Positions 7,362-15,674 of a stretch of 64,000 nucleotides of DNA are shown here, piece by piece. This DNA comes from CBDFKY01 sp965248995. GTDB lineage: Bacteria; Pseudomonadota; Alphaproteobacteria; Rickettsiales; UBA998. The notes below the pieces were generated by a model. That model saw only the letters and a list, made by a program, of their open reading frames with translations, did not search any database and was not told where the DNA came from. The stretch spans positions 186,001 to 250,000 of the forward strand of contig CBDFKY010000016.1 in NCBI GenBank assembly GCA_965248995.1, written 5' to 3'. Positions within the stretch are counted from its first letter, which is position 1. Each line of letters begins with the position of its first letter. The translations under genes were made by a program, and so were the position numbers.

Positions 7362-8807
7362 ATGTCTGAAGAAAATGGAGATCACATTGAAAGTTTCGAA
7401 GGTAATCAGCCCAAAGACTTGCGAAGCTTCCGCACACCGCAACAGCCTGAAGTCAGAAAAAGCATAGAGTCAGAGTTGGACAGCTTGCAAGGCCTTGCTA
7501 CTGATGTGCAAAAAGTACAACAGCTTATCTGGTCTGAAGCATTCGAAAGTCGCTTTGATATCGACGCACAAAAAGCGGAAATTGAAGCGAAAGCAGCGGA
7601 AAAATTTCCAGATGACGCTGAAAAACGCAAAGAGGTGATCGGTAGGGCAATCGGACATATTATTGATGAAAAGCAAGCCAGCAGTCTTGAGATACACGGC
7701 GTTTCCAACATGGGAGGGGCGGCATTCATTAATAAGCTTCAAGAACTGAATGCCCTTGCAAGCGAGCATGGAATAGCGCTTCATACGACCGTTCGTTACG
7801 TATTTGCAAGCAATCCGAAAGCCGGTGAAGAAGGGATTGCAGATCCTGAACATGATTTGATAGAAATCAAGGCTAGTTATAAACCTTATAATAGTTTCAA
7901 AGAGGGGCGCAAGGATATCATGCTCACTCTTCCGGCCGCTTTTTTGGACAAAGGATTGGCGGATCTTGCGCAGACAGTGGATGAGGACGGTAAAGTTGCA
8001 AAAGGTCCAATCGAAAGTATTACACGGAATTTGCATGACAAAAACGTAAGAGCTTTTTTGAAAGACCATCCCGATGTTGAGAAACGGCAAAATGAGATAG
8101 ACACATGGGACAAACTGGAAGCTGCGCTTACTGAGGCAAATGCGGATATTCGCAAACATCCTTTGATTCATTCCGATGCTAATCTTGCTAAAGCGCTGGA
8201 ATTCATGAACCCTGAGAAGATTCCTGTGGATCAACTGCCGGAATCGTTACGCAAGGATTTTGACGACATCGTTTTGAACGCCCGCACCTCAGGCATCAAA
8301 AAAAGGGAAAATTTTGTTGCAGATCTCGAGCGTCAGTTTGAAAAGCCTCCTACGGCAGAATCATTGTTGTCAGATCAGGGACAATCAAGCCCTGCCCTTC
8401 AATCGAAACATGAACTTCCGCAAGGAATTGAAAAACTGGAAGAGTTTTCATTTGATGATGCGAGATTGGTCCAAGAAACTCCTACACACTCGGGTAAATC
8501 ACCGAAGAAAAAATTACCGGATATTCCCTCACCTCGTTCAAGCAGTGATGTTTCGTCCAATGAACCAACTACATCGGAATTGTCGCTCGAAGAGCGTTCA
8601 GTGCCAGAACTTAAACGGCCAGTCAGACAAGTAAGAGAAACGCTCCCGTCTCCAATCCCTAAATTAAAAGAGGGAGAGCAGGCTGAAACGCACTCACAAG
8701 CGTTGGCAAGACCGCTGAAAGAACCTGAAAACAAGATTGATGCACCTATTCTTGCAGGCCGTGGCGTCGCAGGATCAGAAGTAGCAAAAGGTGGGCGAGG
8801 AGGGTAA
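7362..8807 (+). CDS. Orphan hydrophilic protein with disordered Pro/Ser-rich tail; effector candidate
   Basis: Unrecognised 481-residue protein without signal peptide or membrane helix. Residues about 1-330 are charged and mainly helical (runs of Lys/Glu/Ala, e.g. DAQKAEIEAKAAEKFPDD). From about 340 the chain becomes Pro/Ser/Glu-rich and probably disordered (KKKLPDIPSPRSSSDVSS), ending in a Gly/Arg/Lys-rich tail GSEVAKGGRGG. The gene is more AT-rich than its neighbours: three hand-counted 60-base lines gave 38, 47 and 48% G+C against about 60% in a nuoG line. A cytosolic protein with a flexible, basic C-terminus beside T4SS genes fits a translocated substrate, but no known effector domain is visible. 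It converges on the next gene with a two-base gap. Confidence 0.7.
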   Translation: MSEENGDHIESFEGNQPKDLRSFRTPQQPEVRKSIESELDSLQGLATDVQKVQQLIWSEAFESRFDIDAQKAEIEAKAAEKFPDDAEKRKEVIGRAIGHIIDEKQASSLEIHGVSNMGGAAFINKLQELNALASEHGIALHTTVRYVFASNPKAGEEGIADPEHDLIEIKASYKPYNSFKEGRKDIMLTLPAAFLDKGLADLAQTVDEDGKVAKGPIESITRNLHDKNVRAFLKDHPDVEKRQNEIDTWDKLEAALTEANADIRKHPLIHSDANLAKALEFMNPEKIPVDQLPESLRKDFDDIVLNARTSGIKKRENFVADLERQFEKPPTAESLLSDQGQSSPALQSKHELPQGIEKLEEFSFDDARLVQETPTHSGKSPKKKLPDIPSPRSSSDVSSNEPTTSELSLEERSVPELKRPVRQVRETLPSPIPKLKEGEQAETHSQALARPLKEPENKIDAPILAGRGVAGSEVAKGGRGG

Positions 8808-8809
8808 TC

Positions 8810-9436
8810 TTACACCGCCCGCCCCCATTCCCTACATTCCCACACGTCTCCAGCATGTTCAAACACACATAGCGTGCCCGTGCGTAATTTCAGCGAATGA
8901 GTGCCGTGAAATCTTTCAACATCTCCTGTGATAATCGGCATGAAACGGGCGACCCCGTTACTTGTGACGACCAGAACAGTTTTGCCGGGCCATTGCTGCG
9001 CTATCTCAGCCGCGAATGTTTGCCAGCCTTCCCTGAACGCATGGGTATCAATCTTCCAGCCATCCGGGACAACTGCCTGTTCATCCCATAATTTCAAGGC
9101 CTGTTCACCCAGACGGAATACGACCTCCGCTTCCGGCTTATTCTCATCCTCACCATAATCCACTTCATCAAACAAAGCGCGGGGCGAAATGTGAAAATTC
9201 GCCTTTGTCGTCTCGCGGATAATTTCCGCTGTGCGTATCGTGCGCTGTAAGGTAGAGCTGTAGGCCATATCCGGGACCAGTCCGTAAGATACCAGATAGG
9301 TGCCCAGCCGCCTGGCCTGCTCCTCACCACTTGCCACCAGAGGAAGATCGGTTTTACCGACGCGCCGGGCCTCTTCGTTGGGATTAAACGTGTTGCCATG
9401 CCGTACGATCAGTAGACGAGTAGGAGAAATGGCCAT
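8810..9436 (-). CDS. Histidine phosphatase (phosphoglycerate-mutase-like) family protein
   Basis: A 208-residue branch-1 histidine phosphatase. The phospho-acceptor motif LLIVRHGNT contains H13, SSTLQRTIRTAE carries the second conserved Arg, and LFDEVDYGEDE is the acid-bearing loop. The usual second catalytic His of the S-H-G motif is replaced: the protein reads VVTSNGVARF with N160. The substrate cannot be told from sequence. Its start lies nine bases after the stop of the exoD-like gene, so the two are probably cotranscribed. It overlaps nothing at its 3' end but faces the upstream orphan tail to tail with almost no spacer. Confidence 0.85.
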   Translation of the reverse strand: MAISPTRLLIVRHGNTFNPNEEARRVGKTDLPLVASGEEQARRLGTYLVSYGLVPDMAYSSTLQRTIRTAEIIRETTKANFHISPRALFDEVDYGEDENKPEAEVVFRLGEQALKLWDEQAVVPDGWKIDTHAFREGWQTFAAEIAQQWPGKTVLVVTSNGVARFMPIITGDVERFHGTHSLKLRTGTLCVFEHAGDVWECREWGRAV

Positions 9437-9445
9437 CAGTAGGTT

Positions 9446-10057
9446 TTATCCGAACAATCCGCCGATAAAAGCGAACAGTTCTTTCGACAGGAAAATGAGG
9501 GTGAAGATCCATGCGATGCCGAGCGCGATGCCGATCATCCCGGCCAGCCCGTCCTTTTTAATGACCGAAATGCCCAGAATAGCGATCGCAAGGGCGGGAA
9601 TACTGTGCGTAAAAGGCGCGGGAATCGCGATGACCACGAAAAAAACCATTACCAGTACGCCGATAATTCTCTCCCCTATTGGTGAGGTGAGGAAACCCAA
9701 GCGAGGGCGGGTATAGCGCTCCGCGAAGCGAAGATAGCGCGATGAAAGCAGGATGATTTTCTGCAGGCTGCTGCGTTTAAGGTGCCGGTTCGCCACGAAA
9801 GCGGGCAGCTTCAATTCTTTGAACCCACACAGCATCTGCCAGCCCGTCAACCCTAACGGAATGCCGAGTATGCTCGGAATGGGAGGCGGCAGGCCCGGAA
9901 TAATCAGCGGAAGCGCGAACAGCATCAGCACCATGCCGAACCCGAGATCATGCATCATATGCATGATTTCACCGATGGTCAGTTCATCGGCGTCGGCTTC
10001 CTCTTTCTTGTCAAACAGGGTCTTGAGCGTTTCGGATACATTATGTATGGGAACCAT
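9446..10057 (-). CDS. ExoD-family membrane protein
   Basis: A 203-residue polytopic protein matching the exopolysaccharide-synthesis ExoD family. It has a short cytoplasmic start (TIGEIMHMMHDLGFGMVLML), then the family-like PLIIPGLPPPIPSILGIPLG segment and further hydrophobic stretches in the C-terminal half. ExoD in Sinorhizobium influences exopolysaccharide production and alkali tolerance; the biochemical activity is not established. The gene lies between an initiating sugar transferase (16 bases upstream) and a histidine phosphatase, all on the minus strand, supporting an envelope-polysaccharide setting. Confidence 0.85.
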   Translation of the reverse strand: MVPIHNVSETLKTLFDKKEEADADELTIGEIMHMMHDLGFGMVLMLFALPLIIPGLPPPIPSILGIPLGLTGWQMLCGFKELKLPAFVANRHLKRSSLQKIILLSSRYLRFAERYTRPRLGFLTSPIGERIIGVLVMVFFVVIAIPAPFTHSIPALAIAILGISVIKKDGLAGMIGIALGIAWIFTLIFLSKELFAFIGGLFG

Positions 10058-10073
10058 CGGGATATCTTACCTG

Positions 10074-11600
10074 CTAATACGCACCGGAGCCAGTAATAAA
10101 AACCCTGACCGTCTTGATGAGGATCACGATATCGTGCCAGAGCGACCAGTTCTGGACATACCAGCGGTCCCAGATGATGCGTTGCTCGAAGCTGGTCTCG
10201 TTACGGCCGCTGACCTGCCACAGTCCCGTCAGGCCCGGGCGGATGCTGGCATAGAGAGGATAGACATCGCCGTAATCCCCTTTCTGGGATTCGATGATGG
10301 GGCGGGGCCCCACCAGGCTCATATCGCCGTTGAAGACGTTCCAGAGTTGCGGTATCTCGTCCAGGCTGGTTTTACGCAGCAGTTTGGAAATGGACGAATC
10401 GATACGCGGGTCATCCCGCAGTTTCTGGTATTTCTCCCATTCGGCCTGCGCTTCCGGATTGCTGGCGAGCACTTCGCCCAGCAGCTGATCCGCCCCCGGC
10501 TTCATCGTGCAAAATTTCCAGCAGGGGAAAAGCCGTCCGTCCTTTCCTACCCGCAAGCCTCCGTAAAACAGAGGACTTTTGGAGCCTTCCACTTTTTTCA
10601 CGATCCATACGGCCGCGGTGAGTAAGCCGATGACCGGCAGGGCCAATCCGGCGCCTGCCATATCCATGATACGCTTGAGGAAAAGCTGGATAGACTGGCG
10701 AAGTACACTGCGGCGATGCAGCAGCATGATATCGTTACCGAAGAAATAATGCGGGGAGACGCCATAGAGATCCAGCCGTTTGATCGAAGGGATCAGCGCG
10801 TAATCCCGTCCGGTTTCGCTCAATGCTTCCATCAGGCGGTCACGGCGGGTATCCCGCAGGTTTTCCAGCGAAATGATATAGAAATACTGCGCGTGTTCAC
10901 GGATGAATTCGCTGATGCCGTGCTCCAGATAAATCACTTCAAAGGAAGGAAGGTTTTTCGGCAAAGCAGTGAGGTCGAGCGGCTGGTTGGGAGAGCCCTG
11001 TACAAGAACCACTTTTATATCATAACCGGTCAGGCCGTCGGCGCACAGTGCGAAAAACGTATCGGTAATGACCTGCGGATCGCCGACGAGTGCCACTTCC
11101 AGCCGCCAGGCGGGCAATTTGTTGATCATATGCAGAGCCACGGCCCGCGTCAGCAGAAGCCCCCCTGCTGCGATCGTCCATACCCCTGTGATATGGAACA
11201 AAGGCAGGTTATGGCACAGCGTCACATGCACCATCACGTCGAACAGGATGATAAGAACGATCAGTACGAGCGCCGAGCGCATTTGCGTCCACCATGGGGC
11301 GCGCTGCGTATAATGCCCGCGGGTGGCGCACCGGATGACGAGAAAAAGACAAAGCATGAGGTAATATGTCATCGGAAGCGTAGTGACGAACGCCGTATCG
11401 TCTCCCGTCACGTTCGGGTGAGCAGCGGCAAGCCGAAATGGCCAGAACGGGAGATTTAGGGCCAGCGTCATGGATAATGCCACTCCGCACAGGTCCGCCA
11501 CCATCAGCAGCAGACTGAACTTGAAAGGCACCTGCCTGCTCAGCCGGTTGCTTAAAAAAGGACGCGTTATGGAAATGGTATCACTGTCGTTCTGCATCAT
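10074..11600 (-). CDS. Undecaprenyl-phosphate sugar phosphotransferase (WbaP-type initiating transferase)
   Basis: Polyisoprenyl-phosphate hexose-1-phosphate transferase of about 508 residues, which loads the first sugar phosphate onto undecaprenyl phosphate for surface polysaccharide synthesis. The N-terminal half has several membrane helices and a Rossmann-like CoA-binding_3 region (LEVALVGDPQVITDTFFA). The C-terminal catalytic domain has a membrane-entering hydrophobic segment, then FCTMKPGAD, KTSLDEIPQLWNVFNG, DMSLVGPRP and RPGLTGLWQVSGR, the canonical bacterial sugar transferase motifs. Start chosen at the ATG at 11600 (or 11597), preceded by AGGA; a TTG at 11615 is less likely. The sugar (Gal or Glc) is not determined. 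Divergent from ugd. Confidence 0.92.
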   Translation of the reverse strand: MMQNDSDTISITRPFLSNRLSRQVPFKFSLLLMVADLCGVALSMTLALNLPFWPFRLAAAHPNVTGDDTAFVTTLPMTYYLMLCLFLVIRCATRGHYTQRAPWWTQMRSALVLIVLIILFDVMVHVTLCHNLPLFHITGVWTIAAGGLLLTRAVALHMINKLPAWRLEVALVGDPQVITDTFFALCADGLTGYDIKVVLVQGSPNQPLDLTALPKNLPSFEVIYLEHGISEFIREHAQYFYIISLENLRDTRRDRLMEALSETGRDYALIPSIKRLDLYGVSPHYFFGNDIMLLHRRSVLRQSIQLFLKRIMDMAGAGLALPVIGLLTAAVWIVKKVEGSKSPLFYGGLRVGKDGRLFPCWKFCTMKPGADQLLGEVLASNPEAQAEWEKYQKLRDDPRIDSSISKLLRKTSLDEIPQLWNVFNGDMSLVGPRPIIESQKGDYGDVYPLYASIRPGLTGLWQVSGRNETSFEQRIIWDRWYVQNWSLWHDIVILIKTVRVFITGSGAY

Positions 11601-11667
11601 TATTCCTGTGGTCAAGATTTAACCTCTGGTGAAATCTAAAAAACTTGATCCGTCGATTTTAAGATTT

Positions 11668-11688
11668 ATGTTGTGCTGCAGCATACAT
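11668..11688. promoter_or_regulatory. Palindrome in the divergent WbaP-like/ugd spacer
   Basis: A perfect ten-base palindrome TGCTGCAGCA (11674-11683) is extended outward by ATGT and ACAT, with small unequal bulges. It lies 68 bases from the WbaP-like start and about 180 from ugd, inside an AT-rich 254-base divergent spacer otherwise without features. An operator shared by the two polysaccharide genes is plausible but unproven. Confidence 0.35.
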
Positions 11689-11869
11689 AGAGAGTATGAC
11701 GAAAAAGTAAAGCCAATTCCTTAACCCTTGACCCTTTTTATTTAAAACAGATTAATTATTTTGCTTTTCCTGCTGGACGGCAGCATAAGTTTTTGCTACA
11801 AAACAAGGGAGCCAATAATTATGGCTTTCAAATAAATATTAATTGCGACGACGAAGGAAACATCAGACT

Positions 11870-13214
11870 ATGAAAATTGCGGTGATTGGTACGGGGTATG
11901 TAGGGTTGGTCAGTGGTACGTGCCTGGCGGAAGCCGGATGGAACGTGGTCTGCGTCGACAAGGTGGCGGACAAAATCGAAAAACTGGAAAAAGGCATCAT
12001 CCCCATTTATGAGCCGGGCCTGGAAGACATGGTCAAAGCCAATGTTGCGTCCAAACGCCTGACGTTCACGACCGATATCGCGGAAGCGGTGAAAGACGCC
12101 ACGGTCGTCGTCATCGCGGTCGGCACGCCCACACGCAAGCTGGACGGAAACGCGGACCTGCAATATGTCTACGCGGCGGCGGAAGATATCGGCAAGGCGC
12201 TGGATCATTATGCGGTGGTGGTCACCAAATCGACCGTACCAGCAGGTACGGGGCAGGAAGTGAAACGTATCATTTCCCAGACCAATCCTTCCCTGCAGTT
12301 CGACATCGCCTCCAACCCGGAATTCCTTCGCGAAGGCAACGCCATAGTGGATTTCATGCAGCCGGACCGCGTGGTTATCGGCACGGAAACCGAGCGGGCG
12401 AAAGAAGTGATGACGCAGGTCTATGCCCCGTTCGCGGCGAAGGGCGCTCCTTTGATCCACACGGATATCACCTCTTCCGAACTGATCAAATATGCGGCGA
12501 ATACTTTCCTGGCCACAAAAGTGAGTTTTATCAACGAAATGGCGGATCTATGCGAGCGGCTCGGCGGAAATATCGAGGATGTGGCGTACGGCATGGGTTC
12601 CGACAACCGTATCGGCATGCCGTTCCTGCGTCCCGGCCCCGGATATGGCGGTTCGTGCTTCCCTAAAGATACGCTGGCGATGGTGACGATCGGGGAACGG
12701 GCCCTCAGCCCGGCGACGATCGTCGAAGCGGTGATCGCGGTGAACCGCGCGCGCCCACATCGCATGGTGGCGAAAATCCTCAGCGCCGCCGGAGAAAGCG
12801 TGCGTGGCAAAACCATCGCCCTGCTCGGCCTGACGTTCAAGCCGGATACGGATGACGTGCGCGACAGTATCGCATTGCTGATCGCGGATGAGCTGGTACG
12901 CGGCGGCGCGAAAGTGGTGGCGTATGATCCGCAGGGAATGCATGAAGCGCAGGAAAATCATCGGAACGATGGTCAGTTACGCCGCTTCCGCCACGGAAGC
13001 GTTGAAAGGCGCCGATATGGCGGTACTTGCCACGGAATGGGCGGAGTTCAAGGCAATCACTCCTGAACAATACAGTTCACTGCTTCGTATGCCGGTACTC
13101 GTCGACCTGCGTAACGTCTATAACACGGACGAGATGGAGCGGCATGGTTTCACCTATTATTCCGTAGGACGCAAACCGGTCGTAAATGTACGGGTGGAAC
13201 GACGCGCTTCTTGA
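11870..13214 (+). pseudogene. ugd: UDP-glucose 6-dehydrogenase, interrupted by one frameshift
   Basis: Encodes the NAD-dependent oxidation of UDP-glucose to UDP-glucuronate. The start at 11870 (GAAGGAAA seven bases upstream) gives the Rossmann motif MKIAVIGTGYVGLVSGTCLA. ASNPEFLREGNAI and the catalytic-Cys motif GPGYGGSCFPKDT follow, so the catalytic core is intact. In the C-terminal domain, near 12951-12955, the frame shifts: before it the protein reads AYDPQGMHEAQE, after it IIGTMVSYAASATEAL continues one frame over to 13214. The local sequence GGAAAATC would restore the frame with one A fewer, so a homopolymer insertion explains the break. Either a sequencing error or a recent inactivation; the rest of the tail is well conserved. 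Confidence 0.85.
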
Positions 13215-13239
13215 GGCTGAACGTATTCAGGCTACTGTT

Positions 13240-13932
13240 ATGATGCCACCCGATGTGCCGCTGATCCTTAGACAGCGCGACACGCTGCGCTCTTACGGAC
13301 GGGCACATGGAAGGGCGTATAGCTCACAACAGTGCAACATGCTGGAAGAGCACCTGCCACGATACCTGATCAAAATATCTCAGGTAAAAGAACTGGTTGA
13401 GGCTGCATCTCATCTATGTCTCGAAATCGGTTTCGGATGCGGGGAGCATCTGGTTCATCAGGCTGCGCGGTATCCTGAAACCCTTTTTTTAGGGGCTGAA
13501 CCGTACAAAAATGCGGTGGCGAACTGCGTTTATGCCATTCATCAGGTAGGCTATACCAACATTCTTTTATTTCCTGACGATGCTCAGCGGTTGCTAGATG
13601 AATTACCTGATCATTGCCTGCAAACCGTATATCCTATTTCCCGATCTATGGCCCAAGAAAGCACATCATAAACGCCGGCTCATCAATAAAGTGACTTTAT
13701 CAAAACTGATGAGGGTAATGAAAACGGGCGCAACCGTGCAACTGGCGACGGACCATTCGGATTACGCGGCGCATATGCTGGAACAGTTCGCCTGCTCCCC
13801 GATTTTTACTGGAATGCCTCATCGGTAGCGGACTGGCGCAATCCTCCGGCGGACTGGATAACCACCCGTTATCAGCAAAAAGCGGAAAAACAAGCCAGGG
13901 AAACGGTATTTCTTAACTATACGAAACGATGA
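13240..13932 (+). pseudogene. trmB: tRNA (guanine-N7)-methyltransferase, two frameshifts
   Basis: TrmB places m7G46 in tRNA using S-adenosylmethionine. The N-terminal part (start 13240 or 13243) has RQRDTLRSYGRAHGR and the SAM-binding LCLEIGFGCGEHL. Near 13630 the frame breaks; continuing one frame over gives LFPDLWPKKAHHKRRLI, the TrmB signature. A lost TA in GTATATCC would restore YILFPD. A second break near 13797-13800 (CTCCCCGAT) is repaired by one extra C, after which FYWNASSVADWRNPPADW and TRYQQKAEKQ run to the TGA at 13932. The conserved Pro of D-P-W reads Leu. Two indels plus this change could mean decay, but neighbouring genes show the same pattern. Confidence 0.8.
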
Positions 13933-13996
13933 TAGCTGCTGACAGGAAACATTATCGGTGCCATAGTAGAGAAAACCCTGATTTTTATCTGATGAA

Positions 13997-14846
13997 ATGA
14001 CGCTCGCACCCTTAATTTCCTGTATCCAGTTGACAACTACCAATGACTTGGCTGCCAACATTGCGGAAGTGGAACGGCTGGTGCGGCAGGCGGCAGAGGA
14101 AGGCGCGGAACTGGTGGCGACGCCGGAGAACAGTTTCTACATGCGTGCCTCGGACAGTGATGCCGTTCCTCTTTTTCCGATGGAATCGCATCCGGGATTG
14201 ATACGGATGCAGGAACTGGCGAGGGAGCTTCATCTCTGGATTCTGATCGGTTCGCTTTTCGTCCCTTCGACTCCGCAATGCAGGAACACGAGCGCTGGTT
14301 CAACCGTTCCATTCTTGTGGATACGGAAGGAAAAGTGGTGGCGCATTATGATAAGATCCACCTCTTCGACGCCTGTTTCGGAGAGAATCGCTTTTACCGG
14401 GAGTCAGCCCGCATCTGCCCCGGTGACCAGGTGACGGTGGCAGAAACACCGTGGGGCAAAATGGGGATGACGGTATGTTATGACGTGCGGTTTCCCCATC
14501 TCTACCGTGATCTGGCGAAATACGGCGTGGAGATTCTGGCGATTCCCGCCACGTTTGCGCGGGTGACCGGGAAGCGCACTGGCATATCCTGCTGCGTGCC
14601 CGCGCTATTGAAAACGGCGCTTACGTCATCGCTCCCGCGCAATGCGGCGAACATCCCGGCCAGAAACGCACGTTCGGCCATGCCATGATCGTAGACCCCT
14701 GGGGAACGATTCTGGCGGAAGCAGGGGATGAGCCATGTGTGATTACTGCGAGAATCGACATGCAGCGGGTAAAGGAAGTGCGCACGAACCTGCCCACGTT
14801 ACAGCACGATCGGCGCTATCAGCCGCCGCCGGAATATGTGATTTAA
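13997..14846 (+). pseudogene. Carbon-nitrogen hydrolase (Nit/omega-amidase-like), two frameshifts
   Basis: A nitrilase-superfamily amidase of the Nit1/Nit2-like kind. The Glu-Lys-Cys triad is present across the pieces: the Glu in ATPENSFYM, the Lys in AHYDKIHLFD and the Cys in MTVCYDVRFP. The first break is near 14262-14266, where GTCCC needs one more C to join IGSLFV to PFDSAMQEHERWFNRS. The second is near 14568-14571, where CCGGGAAG needs one more G to join FARVTG to EAHWHILLRARAIENGAY. The gene then ends at 14846, overlapping the convergent panB stop by four bases. Every piece is well conserved, so error or very recent loss are both possible. Confidence 0.8.
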
Positions 14847-15661
14847 TAACTTTCTTCCTTACTCGGAAAACTTCCGTCTGCAACCGCTTCGGCATACTCA
14901 CGCACAGCTGACTGAATTTCTTCCCGTATCGCAGCAAAACGACGAACGAATTTCGGCGTACGTTCAAACAGTCCGAGCATATCCTCAGTAACGACGATCT
15001 GCCCGTCACAGCCGGTACCCGCGCCTATGCCTACGGTCGGTATTCCGACCGCTTTTGTAATGTTCCGGGCGGTTGTGGATTCGACGCCTTCCAACAGCAG
15101 GGAAAATGCTCCGGCCGCTTCCATCGCTTTCGCTTCTCTAAAAATAGCGGCGCTTTGTTCCTCAGTCTTACCTTGCGCCTTATATCCGCCCATGACGTGG
15201 ACGTACTGAGGTTTTAATCCGATATGGGCCATCACCGGAACAGCGCGCTGCGTCAGGAAAGCGACCGTATCGACCATTTCCATGCCACCTTCCAGCTTGA
15301 CGGCCTGCGCCCCGGTTTCCTTCAACAGACGCGCCGCCGAATGAAACGCCTGTTCAGGCGATGCCTGATAACTCCCGTAAGGCATATCGATAATGATGCA
15401 GGCGTGGCGGCTTGCATCTACCACCGTCCTGCCATGGCGTATCATGTCTTCCAGGGTGACGGGCAGGGTGGATTCCATTCCGTAAAGCACCATGCCGAGT
15501 GAATCCCCCACCAGCAGAACATCCACCAGACCGTCTAGAATGGATGCCATCGGCGCCGTATAAGCGGTGAGCGCGACGATGGGCTTTTTATGCTTGCGGG
15601 CAATCAGGTCGGGAATCGTTACGCGGCGGGGTATAGAGGAGAGGGGAGGGAGCGTGGACAT
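14843..15661 (-). CDS. panB: 3-methyl-2-oxobutanoate hydroxymethyltransferase
   Basis: PanB transfers a hydroxymethyl group from 5,10-methylene-THF to 2-ketoisovalerate, the first committed step of pantothenate and CoA synthesis. At 272 residues it has the normal length. Recognisable segments are MIVALTAYTAPMA-like PIVALTAYTAPMASILDG, LLVGDSLGMVLYG (metal-binding Asp), QAVKLEGG, VMAHIGLKPQYVH and VGIGAGTGCDGQIVV. It follows dapF by 13 bases on the same strand, so they are probably one transcript. CoaX, a later CoA-pathway enzyme, is encoded elsewhere in the window. Confidence 0.95.
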   Translation of the reverse strand: MSTLPPLSSIPRRVTIPDLIARKHKKPIVALTAYTAPMASILDGLVDVLLVGDSLGMVLYGMESTLPVTLEDMIRHGRTVVDASRHACIIIDMPYGSYQASPEQAFHSAARLLKETGAQAVKLEGGMEMVDTVAFLTQRAVPVMAHIGLKPQYVHVMGGYKAQGKTEEQSAAIFREAKAMEAAGAFSLLLEGVESTTARNITKAVGIPTVGIGAGTGCDGQIVVTEDMLGLFERTPKFVRRFAAIREEIQSAVREYAEAVADGSFPSKEESY

Positions 15662-15674
15662 GACGCGATTCTAC

